Position numbers and translations under genes: made by a program
Source: DATAFF01 sp963744915
Lineage (GTDB): Bacteria > Pseudomonadota > Alphaproteobacteria > Rhizobiales > Aestuariivirgaceae
DNA length: 64,000 bases
Reading direction: 5' to 3'
Assembly: GCA_963744915.1 (NCBI GenBank)
Contig: CAVUUY010000013.1
Coordinates: forward strand, 124,001-188,000
Shown here: one piece after another, positions 56,946 to 64,000 of the stretch
Position numbering within the stretch: the first letter of the stretch is position 1
How the letters are laid out: the number at the start of each line of letters is the position of its first letter
Notes under the pieces: generated by a model
Told to the model about the DNA's origin: nothing
The model's database searches: none
What the model saw: the letters and a program-made list of their open reading frames with translations, nothing else

Positions 56946-58031
56946 TCACCCGAGCAACCATTTGTTGAAACGCTCGATAATCGTCGAGCCATTGTCGGCC
57001 CAGTAGCCGAAATTCTGAAACACGGCGGTCTTGGCATTGTCCGGCGCGTTGGGCAGGGCTGCCTTGGTTTCTGCATCGAGAAGCGCAAAGGTTGCCGGAT
57101 TGACCGGCCCGTAGGGAATGGATTTGCAGAATACCGACTGATTCTTCGGATCAGTAAAATTGGCGATGAAGCTCATGGCTTCAGACTTGTTCTTGGCGCC
57201 CTTGGGGACGACGATCGAGTTGCAGACGTAAAGGCATTGGTCGAAGGTGTAGTTGACCGGCGCCCCATCCTTGCGCGGCTTGTAGAGGCGGCCGTTCCAA
57301 ACCGTCCCGACATCGGTCTCGCCGTCGATGATGAGCTGCGCCCCCTGGGCGCCCGAGTCCCACCAGGTGAGAGCGCTTTTCACGGCGTCGAGCTTGGCGA
57401 AAGCCCCATCAAGGTCGAGCGGGTAAAGCTTGTCGCGGCTTTGGCCGGCTCCCATCGCCGCCACCTCAAGCGTCTGGGCGGGATATTTCCACAGGCTGCG
57501 CTGGCCTGGTTTCGTCGAGGGGTCGAAGAACTCCGCCCAGGTCTTGGGACGCTTGTCGTCAGACATGCTCTTCGTATTCCAGGCCATGGCATAGGCCGCG
57601 ACATCGGCGAGGAGGTAATGTTCGTGCACCGCCTCCGGAATGAACAAGGATTTGTCGACGACAGAGAAATCGATGGGCTCGAGCAGCCCCTGCTTGGCGA
57701 GGATCGCTGCGTCTGCCGCATCGGTGAAAATCACGTCGGTGTCGACGGCATTGTTCTCCACCATGGCCTTGATCTTGGCGGTATCGGCGTAGGGAGCGCC
57801 TGAGATCTCGATGCCGGTCTTCTCGGTGAAGGATTTGAAATAGGCAGCCTTCAGTGCTTCCTCGAGGGCGCCGCCAGGATTGGGAATGGTCATGCGCTCC
57901 GGCTTGGCGCGCAGCACGGTCGGGAAGCCGATCACGGGAAGAGCCACCGCCATGCCGGCGGCACTCGCCAGGAGATGCCGGCGGGTCGGCGCGGTGCAGG
58001 TCAATCCTTGCGCTGCTGTTCGCTGCTTCAC
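56946..58031 (-). CDS. ABC substrate-binding protein (second spermidine-type system)
   Basis: This 361-residue protein has a Tat-type signal (TRRHLLASAAGMAVALPVIG). The mature part is an extracellular solute-binding protein: RMTIPNPGGALEEALKAAYFKSFTEKTGI, then a hinge around AYAMAWNTKSM. The family includes binders of polyamines, iron complexes and aromatic or amine compounds. The Cys in DQCLYVCNSIV and SVFCKSIPYG are unusual and could form a disulfide. It is preceded by an SDR gene 24 bases upstream. Confidence 0.88.
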   Translation of the reverse strand: MKQRTAAQGLTCTAPTRRHLLASAAGMAVALPVIGFPTVLRAKPERMTIPNPGGALEEALKAAYFKSFTEKTGIEISGAPYADTAKIKAMVENNAVDTDVIFTDAADAAILAKQGLLEPIDFSVVDKSLFIPEAVHEHYLLADVAAYAMAWNTKSMSDDKRPKTWAEFFDPSTKPGQRSLWKYPAQTLEVAAMGAGQSRDKLYPLDLDGAFAKLDAVKSALTWWDSGAQGAQLIIDGETDVGTVWNGRLYKPRKDGAPVNYTFDQCLYVCNSIVVPKGAKNKSEAMSFIANFTDPKNQSVFCKSIPYGPVNPATFALLDAETKAALPNAPDNAKTAVFQNFGYWADNGSTIIERFNKWLLG

Positions 58032-58055
58032 GGGGTTCCTCCCTATTGTTCCGTA

Positions 58056-58805
58056 TCAGGCCATTATGATGCCACCGCTGGCAATGATGGTTTCGCCGGT
58101 GATGAAGCGATTGCGGTCGCTCGCCAGAAAGCACACGACCTCGGCGATATCGTCAGGCTCGGCGACACGCCCGAGCGGTGCGTTCTTCTCGAGATCGGCA
58201 AGAATTCCAAGATCGCGCAGTTGCTGGGTCGCAATGGGACCGGGCGACACGGCATTGACGAGAATCTGATCGGCGGCACAAGCCTCGGCGAAGGAACGGG
58301 TAAGGCTGATCACGCCGGCCTTGGCAGCCGCATAGTGGGCGTTCTTGGGATAGGGAATATGAGCATCGATGGAGGCGATCGAGACAATTCGGCCAGCCTT
58401 GCGGGCTTGCATCAGCGGTACTGCCGCAGCTGTTACATGATACATGCCGCGCAGATTGACGTCGAAAGTATGATTCCAGGCCTCATCGTCGATCTCGAGC
58501 AGCGGCTTTCGCGGATAGACGCCGGCATTGTTGACCAGGATATCGAGCCGGCCGAGCTGCCGGGCAGTTTCTGCCACAGCGGCTCGCGCACCGTCGCGAA
58601 AGCGGATGTCGCCGGTGACATGATGAATTTTGCCATTGTGGCGCTTGAGGTCACGGGTTGTTTCGGCAGCAGTTTTTTCGTCCAGGTCGATGATCGCGAC
58701 GGTCGCGCCGCGGTCGACCAGCATGCGGGTGATTGCCCGGCCAAGCCCACGGGCCCCACCGGTCACAATCGCGGTCTTTCCGTCGAATTCCGGCACGGCT
58801 GCCAT
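58056..58805 (-). CDS. SDR family oxidoreductase, first gene of the second transporter operon
   Basis: This SDR has 249 residues: TGGARGLGRAITRML, NNAGVYPRKPL, SIASIDAHIPYPKNAHYAAAKAGVISLTRSF (Ser, Tyr, Lys), C-terminus ASGGIIMA. IDLDEKTA after beta-2 indicates NAD+. It is the promoter-proximal gene of the minus-strand operon and is divergent from the second luciferase-like gene, with the CTAAT operator between them. Confidence 0.9.
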   Translation of the reverse strand: MAAVPEFDGKTAIVTGGARGLGRAITRMLVDRGATVAIIDLDEKTAAETTRDLKRHNGKIHHVTGDIRFRDGARAAVAETARQLGRLDILVNNAGVYPRKPLLEIDDEAWNHTFDVNLRGMYHVTAAAVPLMQARKAGRIVSIASIDAHIPYPKNAHYAAAKAGVISLTRSFAEACAADQILVNAVSPGPIATQQLRDLGILADLEKNAPLGRVAEPDDIAEVVCFLASDRNRFITGETIIASGGIIMA

Positions 58806-58903
58806 TCGCGAGTCCCTCTTTCACGGTCGCCCGCGATCAGCCCCAGCCCCGCAAGTCTTGGAAATTCCGCAACGACACACAAACGATGTTTCGTAATGGC
58901 GGC

Positions 58904-58974
58904 ATTAGAGCGCGCTGGTGCAAAGGCAGGGATTAGACGGGCTAATGCGAGCCTACTGCTTGACGACATCTAAT
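58904..58974. promoter_or_regulatory. Four CTAAT boxes in exact dyad symmetry, candidate LysR/GcvA operator
   Basis: ATTAG occurs at 58904-58908 and 58932-58936, and CTAAT at 58942-58946 and 58970-58974. The inner pair is an inverted repeat with a 5-base spacer (T-N11-A form). The outer boxes are each 28 bases from the inner ones, so the whole 71-base array is symmetric about base 58939. GcvA-type LysR proteins are known to recognise CTAAT, and the regulator gene at 60153 is GcvA-like. The array lies between the divergent SDR and luciferase-like genes. Confidence 0.65.
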
Positions 58975-59031
58975 TTGGGCAGGGGGGGAGGCGGTGCTAC
59001 AGATGGTGTTCGAAAGACAGGCGAAAAACTC

Positions 59032-60096
59032 GTGAAGCTCGGTCTCTTCAACCTGATGGGACTTTACGACCGCAACACGTCGCCGGCATCGGTGGTGCAG
59101 ACCTCCATCGACATGGTGACGATGGCGGAAGACCTCAATTTCGATATCGCCTGGTTTGCCGAACACCACTTCACCAATCATTCGATCTGCCCGGCGGCGC
59201 TCATGATGGTGACCCGCTGCATTCCGGCGACGAAGCGGATTCGCCTTGGGCCGGCGGTTCTGCCGCTGCCGTTTCACAACCCGCTCCGACTGGTGCAGGA
59301 GGTGGCATTCGCAGATCTTCTCAGCGGCGGACGCCTCGTGCTGGGCCTCGGTTGCGGGTACCAGCCCTACGAGTTCGATCGGTTCGGGATCGATCCAGCG
59401 CGGAAGCATGAGATCATGCTCGAAGTGTGGGACATCCTGGAGCAGGGGCTGAAAACGGGGGCGATCTCGTATTCGAGTCGGAATTTTCATATTCCGCCGA
59501 CCGAGTTGCCGATGCGGCCGTTCGGTCTTGAACTGCCGGAGGTTTATGTCGTCAGCACCAATCGGGCGGTGCTGGCGCGCGCGGCGCGGGGCGGCCATAC
59601 CCCGTTCATGAGCTTCGGGCATCGCGGCCTCGAGCCTGCCCTGGAACAGCGCCGACGGATCACCGAGGGCTGGACCGCGGGCGGCGGCTCGCCCGAAAAG
59701 ATGCCCCTCGCGATACAGCGCTTCGTCTATGTCACGGAACGGCGCAGCGATGCATTGCACGCCGCCGAGTGCGTCCGGAACCTGTTTCGCGCCGATCGCA
59801 ACCTCACCGGTGCCAAATTCGACATGGACGGCCCGTTCGTCAGGCTGATGCCCTTCCACGACGAACCGCCGCTCGACGACTTTCTCGACAATGCGGTGAT
59901 CGGAGGGGCAGTGGAATGCGCCGAGCGGCTCGCCGGCGAGATCGCTGCCATGAAACCCAGCCATCTGTCATGCTTCATGGGCTTTGCCGGCATCGGGCGG
60001 CGAGAGACGCTCGCATCGATGGAGCGGTTCGGCGCCGATGTTCTGCCGCTGCTCGGATCAGTGCTGGCGCAAGGCAACCTTTCTGATGCAGCATAG
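59032..60096 (+). CDS. Luciferase-like flavin-dependent monooxygenase (second LLM)
   Basis: This 354-residue protein probably starts at the GTG at 59032 (VKLGLFNLM), because the paralog at 52543 starts MKLGLFSLM; an earlier in-frame start at 58918 would run through the operator. AEHHFTNHSICPAALM, LGPAVLPLPFHNPLRLVQEVAFADLLSGGRLVLGLGCGYQ and LSCFMGFAGIGRRETL align with the paralog. It has no flavin reductase of its own nearby, so it may share the one at 50959. Confidence 0.9.
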   Translation: MKLGLFNLMGLYDRNTSPASVVQTSIDMVTMAEDLNFDIAWFAEHHFTNHSICPAALMMVTRCIPATKRIRLGPAVLPLPFHNPLRLVQEVAFADLLSGGRLVLGLGCGYQPYEFDRFGIDPARKHEIMLEVWDILEQGLKTGAISYSSRNFHIPPTELPMRPFGLELPEVYVVSTNRAVLARAARGGHTPFMSFGHRGLEPALEQRRRITEGWTAGGGSPEKMPLAIQRFVYVTERRSDALHAAECVRNLFRADRNLTGAKFDMDGPFVRLMPFHDEPPLDDFLDNAVIGGAVECAERLAGEIAAMKPSHLSCFMGFAGIGRRETLASMERFGADVLPLLGSVLAQGNLSDAA

Positions 60097-60152
60097 AGAG
60101 CCCTGAGCGGTTCCGGGTTGCCCGAGCAGTCGCGCCGCCCGAAGGAGCTGAT

Positions 60153-61160
60153 ATGCAGCATCAGAAGCCACCAGCGTCCCGCCGCCCGGCCGGACCCCCG
60201 CCGGTCCCCCGGCGGGCCCAGCGGACCCGCCGGCTGCCGCCACTTAATCTGTTCCGGGCATTCGAAGCAGCGGCGCGCCATTCGAGCTTCACGCTGGCGG
60301 CGGAGGAGCTCCTGGTGACTCAGTCAGCAGTCAGCCAGCAGATCCGCCAGCTGGAGGAGTTCCTGGACGTGCGGTTGTTCCGGCGGTTGCCGCGCGGCCT
60401 CGAGCTGACCCGCGAGGGGACGGCGTTGTGCGCAACGGTCAGCGAAGCACTCAACATGATGGCGCGGGCCTGCAGCAAGCTTGCGGATCCCGCGGCCCCC
60501 GCCGTGCTGTGCGTCAATGCGGCGCCGGCGCTCGCCTCGACATGGCTTGCGCCAAGGCTCAAGAGCTTCATGGAGCACAACCCGAATATCCGGGTCACGC
60601 TCCTTGCCTCTTCCGATCCGGTGGCGTTCAACCGCCAGGACATCGATGTTGCCATTCGTTGGGGACGTGGCGCCTTCGAGAGCATGCATGCCGAGAAGAT
60701 CATTGATGAAGCGCTGATCCCGGTCTGCAGCCCGAGCCTGTTCAAGGATGGTCGGCGGGCGATTTCACATGACGCGCTCGCCGGGCACACCCTGCTCCAG
60801 GTTCTCAACCAGCCGGACTGGACCGCCTGGCTCGAGAAGAGCGGCCTGATCCGCAAGCCGTTTCGCGATACGCTCTATTTCAGCGACGCCAATCTCATGA
60901 TAGCAGCCGCCGTCCAGGGGCAGGGGATCTGCTTCACCACACTGTTGCTGGCCCATGGCGAGCTGGTGAGCGGGCGGCTCGTCAGGCTCTCCGACATCGA
61001 AGTCGATATCGACGAGGGCTATTATTTCCTATGCAGCAGCGACATGGTCCACAAGTCGAAGATTGCCGCCTTCCGGGAATGGCTGATGACCGAGGCCGCT
61101 CAGACGGTTGCGGAGGGGCGCCGGCTGACATGCCCTGCCGATCCGTCGCTCAAGCAGTGA
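60153..61160 (+). CDS. LysR-family regulator, GcvA-like
   Basis: The ATG at 60153 has AAGGAG upstream and gives 335 residues. After a Pro/Arg-rich extension of about 30 residues comes LPPLNLFRAFEAAARHSSFTLAAEELLVTQSAVSQQIRQLEEFLDVRLFRRLPRGLELT, the GcvA-type winged helix. The effector domain has NIRVTLLASSDPVAFNRQDIDVAIRWGRG, also GcvA-like. It follows the second luciferase-like gene by 57 bases, likely in the same transcript, and is the best candidate to bind the CTAAT array. Confidence 0.9.
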   Translation: MQHQKPPASRRPAGPPPVPRRAQRTRRLPPLNLFRAFEAAARHSSFTLAAEELLVTQSAVSQQIRQLEEFLDVRLFRRLPRGLELTREGTALCATVSEALNMMARACSKLADPAAPAVLCVNAAPALASTWLAPRLKSFMEHNPNIRVTLLASSDPVAFNRQDIDVAIRWGRGAFESMHAEKIIDEALIPVCSPSLFKDGRRAISHDALAGHTLLQVLNQPDWTAWLEKSGLIRKPFRDTLYFSDANLMIAAAVQGQGICFTTLLLAHGELVSGRLVRLSDIEVDIDEGYYFLCSSDMVHKSKIAAFREWLMTEAAQTVAEGRRLTCPADPSLKQ

Positions 61161-62121
61161 TGCGGGCGTGCAGTCGCAGCAGCTCTTCGACGGCGTGACG
61201 CGTGGGCATGGACGCGATGGCGCCGCGGCCGGTGGTTGCCAGCGCACCGGCGGCATTGGCAAACCGACAAATTTCGGAAATTTGCGCGCCATCGGTGGGC
61301 ACAGACGAGGAAGCAAGGATGCCGGCGATGAGGCCGGCCATGAAGGCATCGCCGGCGCCCGTTGCATCAATGGCATTCGCCGGCAGGCCGGCTTCCTCGC
61401 CATGCGCCTCGGGAGTGAGCCAGCAGCAGCCGGCGCGCCCGCGGGTGACGGTCATCAGCCGCAACCGCGGGGACCACAAGCGGCGGGCGCCGGCGATTGG
61501 GTCCGGCTCGTCGGTGAGAAAGCGAAGCTCGTCCTCACTGATCTTGACGATTTCTGCTTCGGCAAGACCAAGCCGTATGCCGGCGCGGGCGTCATCGGCG
61601 CTTGACCACAATTCCAGACGGAGATTGGGATCATAGGTGACGAGCTTGCCGCCGCGGCGCGCCAAAGCGGCGGCGTGAAGGGTGCTCGTCCGTGCGGGTT
61701 CGGTGGCAAGGCTGATCGAGCCGAAATGGAAGGCCTTGGCCGCATCAAGCGCGTCAACATCGACATCCTCCGGTCGCATCAGCATGTCGGCGCCAGGGCT
61801 GCGGTAAAACAGAAAATCACGCTCGCCATTCGCCTGCAGCGAAACAAAGGCAAGGCCGGTGTGCGCCTTGGCAGTAAAGCGGAGCGGTGCGACATCGACG
61901 CCGGCTTTCACCAGCTCGCCCGCCAGGAAGCGGCCGAAATCATCGTCCCCGACCATGCCCATGAAGGCGCTGCTCACGCCCAGGCGGGCAAGCCCGGCGG
62001 CGACATTGGCGGGAGCGCCGCCAGCTGCCTTCTTGAAGATCTCGGCGGTGACCAGGCTTTGAGGGCCGGCAGCGGGAACGAAATCGACGAGCAATTCGCC
62101 AAAAGCCACGACGTCAGCCAC
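61150..62121 (-). CDS. PfkB-family carbohydrate kinase (fructokinase-like)
   Basis: This sugar kinase has 323 residues. The N-terminal signature is GGAPANVAAGLARLG, and the C-terminal signature is DATGAGDAFMAGLIAG with the catalytic Asp. DFVPAAGPQ and FKKAAGG are typical of fructokinases; 2-keto-3-deoxygluconate kinase is the main alternative. Its 3' end overlaps the convergent LysR gene by 11 bases, and its start overlaps the TrmO-like gene by 8 bases. Confidence 0.88.
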   Translation of the reverse strand: MADVVAFGELLVDFVPAAGPQSLVTAEIFKKAAGGAPANVAAGLARLGVSSAFMGMVGDDDFGRFLAGELVKAGVDVAPLRFTAKAHTGLAFVSLQANGERDFLFYRSPGADMLMRPEDVDVDALDAAKAFHFGSISLATEPARTSTLHAAALARRGGKLVTYDPNLRLELWSSADDARAGIRLGLAEAEIVKISEDELRFLTDEPDPIAGARRLWSPRLRLMTVTRGRAGCCWLTPEAHGEEAGLPANAIDATGAGDAFMAGLIAGILASSSVPTDGAQISEICRFANAAGALATTGRGAIASMPTRHAVEELLRLHARITA

Positions 62122-62638
62122 GGCGCGTCAACTCCTGGTCGGTCTCGAAATCGCCGGGCTGCGGCGGTGCGAGCGGCTTGAACAGCGTGCGGTCCGGCTT
62201 GATGTCAAGCAGCGGCGTCCCGTCGAGGCAATCGAGACCGCGCACGGTGATGATTGGCCCGTCGCGGCCGACCACGCCCACGATTGCTGTCCCGATCGGA
62301 TTGGGCCGCACCGGAGAGCGCAGCGAGAAGGTGCCGCGGCCAACCCCGTTGTTGTCGGGGCTCTGCCTGACGAGGTCGCGCCTCGAGAGGTGGAGCCAAT
62401 ACAGGACCTCGAGCCGCTCGAACTGATCGATGCCATCCAGGGCCTCGCGCCAGGGATCGAAAATCTCGATCTGGCAGACTGGTCCATCAGGTCGGCCATG
62501 ACGCGGGGTCATGAGGCGGGAGGTCCAGGGCGTGCGGATACGACCGATGAATACGAGCCCGGCGTCGGTCGCGGGCGGCGGCGCAATGGCGATCTCGCCT
62601 TCGCGGATCTCGTTCTCGCGGACCATCGTCAGTGCCAT
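62114..62638 (-). CDS. TrmO/TsaA-family tRNA methyltransferase-like protein
   Basis: This protein has 174 residues from the ATG at 62638; an ATG at 62626 (MVRENEIREGE) is also possible. The UPF0066/TsaA pattern is present: FIGRIRTPW, LEVLYWLHLSRRDLVRQSP, GTFSLRSPVRPNPIGTAIVGVV and GLDCLDGTPLLDIKP. In E. coli TrmO methylates the N6 of t6A37 in tRNA using SAM. The divergent chorismate mutase gene starts 58 bases away. Confidence 0.88.
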   Translation of the reverse strand: MALTMVRENEIREGEIAIAPPPATDAGLVFIGRIRTPWTSRLMTPRHGRPDGPVCQIEIFDPWREALDGIDQFERLEVLYWLHLSRRDLVRQSPDNNGVGRGTFSLRSPVRPNPIGTAIVGVVGRDGPIITVRGLDCLDGTPLLDIKPDRTLFKPLAPPQPGDFETDQELTRRG

Positions 62639-62695
62639 CTCGAGTGAAGCATTGTATGAGGATATCAGCCCGACGCATTGTTTCAAGGACAGGTA

Positions 62696-62998
62696 ATGGA
62701 CACGCTTTCCGAGGTGCGCGCCGCCATAGACGAAATCGACGAGCAGCTGGTCCGGCTGCTGTCGGCGCGGCTCAGGGCCGTCAAGCGGGCAGCCGAGCTC
62801 AAGGGCGCAGCAAATGAGGCGCGGGTTCCCTGGCGTGTCGAGGAGGTGGCGGGACGGGTCCGCGATGCGGCGACGACAAACGGGTTCGACCCCGATGTGG
62901 CGGAGAAAATCTGGCGGGCAATGATGGAGGAGTGCATCGCCTATGAGCAGTGCGCGCTCGGCGAGCGGACCATGCACCGCCAGGAGGAAAGCGAATAG
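62696..62998 (+). CDS. Chorismate mutase, AroQ type
   Basis: This all-helical 100-residue protein matches the AroQ fold: LSEVRAAIDEIDEQLVRLLSARLRAVKRAAELKG (conserved Arg, Arg, Lys), VPWRVEEVAGRVRDAATTNGFDPDVAEKIWRAMMEECIAYEQ (Glu, Gln). The related isochorismate-pyruvate lyase PchB cannot be excluded, but no siderophore genes are near. An AGGACAGG site precedes the ATG. Confidence 0.85.
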   Translation: MDTLSEVRAAIDEIDEQLVRLLSARLRAVKRAAELKGAANEARVPWRVEEVAGRVRDAATTNGFDPDVAEKIWRAMMEECIAYEQCALGERTMHRQEESE

Positions 62999-63016
62999 CA
63001 ACAAAGGGCGAGGGGG

Positions 63017-64000
63017 CTAGGTCCCAATTCCGGAAAGAGCTCGGGCAAGGGCGCGGTCGAGACGGCGCACCAGCTCTTCGATTTCGCCGCCGCTGATCGT
63101 ATAGGGCGGCGCAATCAGGACGTGATCGCCGTTCGTGCCGTCGGCGGCACCACCGCTTGGATAGCAGATCAGACCTTCCTCCATGGCCATCGACTTGACG
63201 CGGGCCCACAATTTGGCCGCGGCGGGAAAAGGCCGCTTGTCGGCGCGATCCTCGACAAGCTCCAAAGCGAGCATCAGGCCGCGGCCACGGATATCGCCAA
63301 TGTGAGGGTGGTTGTCGAAACGGTCGCGCAGAATGGCGGCCAGGGCGCCGCCGGTGCGTGCCACCCGCTCGACCAGGCCCTCCTGCTCGATGATCTCCTG
63401 AACCGCCAGCCCGGCGGCGCAGGCCACCGCGTGCCCGACATAGGTGTGGCCGTGCTGGAAGGCGCCGGAGCCGTGCTCGAGCTCGCTTGCTATTTTCTCG
63501 TTCACCATCAATGCGCCGATCGGCTGGTAGCCGGCACCCAGGCCCTTGGCCAGCGTGATCATGTCGGGGACGACGCCCTCCTGTTCGAAGGCAAAGCGGC
63601 TGCCGCAGCGTCCCATCCCGCACATGACCTCATCGAGGATCATCAGCACGCCATGGCGATCGCAGATCGAGCGGATCTCCCGGAAATATCCAGGGGTGGG
63701 CGGGACGGCGCCAAGGGTGGCACCGACCACCGTCTCGGCGATGAAACCGATGACCCGGTCGGAGCCGAGCTCGTCAAGGAGGTCGGCAAGGGTCCGCGCC
63801 ATGCGCAGCCCGTAGGCTTCGGCGGTCTCGCCGGCCCGTTGATGACGATAGGCATAGACCGGCGGGATGTGGCGGACGTTGGGCGCGAGAATCGGACCAT
63901 AGAGCTTGCGCCTGCCGATGTGGCCGCCGACCGACAAGGCGCCCAACGTGTTGCCGTGGTAGGAGAAATGTCGCGAGACGAAGTGGTCGCGCGAGGCCTG
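63017..64000 (-). CDS. Class III aminotransferase, N-terminus outside the window
   Basis: This is a PLP-dependent omega-aminotransferase of the acetylornithine/4-aminobutyrate group. The frame is open to base 64000, so about 100 residues are missing. Visible are SRHFSYHGNTLGALSVGG, LDEVMCGMGRCGSRFAFEQEG (Asp of the cofactor site), LAKGLGAGYQPIGA (Schiff-base Lys) and QHGHTYVGHAVACAAG. IAPPYTISGGEIEELV is the usual C-terminal end. Substrate is unknown; beta-alanine, diamines or putrescine-type substrates are plausible, which would suit the polyamine-type transporters upstream. Confidence 0.9.
   Translation of the reverse strand, partial: QASRDHFVSRHFSYHGNTLGALSVGGHIGRRKLYGPILAPNVRHIPPVYAYRHQRAGETAEAYGLRMARTLADLLDELGSDRVIGFIAETVVGATLGAVPPTPGYFREIRSICDRHGVLMILDEVMCGMGRCGSRFAFEQEGVVPDMITLAKGLGAGYQPIGALMVNEKIASELEHGSGAFQHGHTYVGHAVACAAGLAVQEIIEQEGLVERVARTGGALAAILRDRFDNHPHIGDIRGRGLMLALELVEDRADKRPFPAAAKLWARVKSMAMEEGLICYPSGGAADGTNGDHVLIAPPYTISGGEIEELVRRLDRALARALSGIGT

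Overview
The window (64 kb, high GC, strong G/C at third codon positions) looks like a chromosome segment of an alphaproteobacterium, most likely Hyphomicrobiales. The support is a tRNA-His of the alphaproteobacterial type (no G-1, G1:U72, A73), an fdsBA-fdhD-fdsD formate dehydrogenase operon, a cytochrome oxidase cluster ordered like coxMNOP of Bradyrhizobium, a BacA/SbmA-type exporter and a PdhS/PleC-like histidine kinase. The genus cannot be fixed from the sequence alone.

Region 1 (1-26.5 kb) is mostly housekeeping and energy metabolism: the 3' part of the NAD-linked molybdenum formate dehydrogenase operon; a Tat-exported sulfatase; two small convergent genes, one for a 57-residue secreted peptide; a membrane-anchored repeat protein; a BacA-like transporter and MepA endopeptidase; small DUF2188/DUF2189 proteins; a five-subunit-gene cytochrome oxidase cluster; an orphan phosphonatase; a thermonuclease and MoaE; a frameshifted AsmA protein; acetoacetyl-CoA synthetase; and a multi-PAS histidine kinase.

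A tRNA-His at 26563-26639 marks a sharp change. From there to about 60 kb the window is a mosaic of catabolic modules. Module A (26.6-38.2 kb) has a spermidine/putrescine-type ABC importer, a FadR-type regulator, an SDR, an FAH-family hydrolase, a metallo-beta-lactamase-fold hydrolase, a large D-apionate-lactonase-like protein, a sugar epimerase/dehydratase and a ketopantoate-reductase-like enzyme. A recurring 16-bp motif in three promoter regions probably ties it into one regulon. A P450 and a PHB-depolymerase-type esterase follow. Module B (41-50.3 kb) has a GntR regulator, a ribose-type ABC importer, an SDR, a lambda-crystallin-type 3-hydroxy acid dehydrogenase, a BKACE enzyme and an SMP-30 lactonase, which together suggest oxidative breakdown of a sugar or sugar acid. 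Its transporter, SDR and dehydrogenase genes carry more than 20 single-base frameshifts as given. Module C (51-61 kb) has two luciferase-like flavoenzymes, a flavin reductase, three SDRs, a second spermidine-type importer and a GcvA-like LysR regulator, with a symmetric four-box CTAAT operator in its divergent promoter region.

Region 3 (61-64 kb) returns to mixed metabolism: a PfkB sugar kinase, a TrmO-like protein, a chorismate mutase and the C-terminal part of a class III aminotransferase that runs off the window. No transposase, integrase, CRISPR array or rRNA was seen, and no gap between genes exceeds 300 bases.
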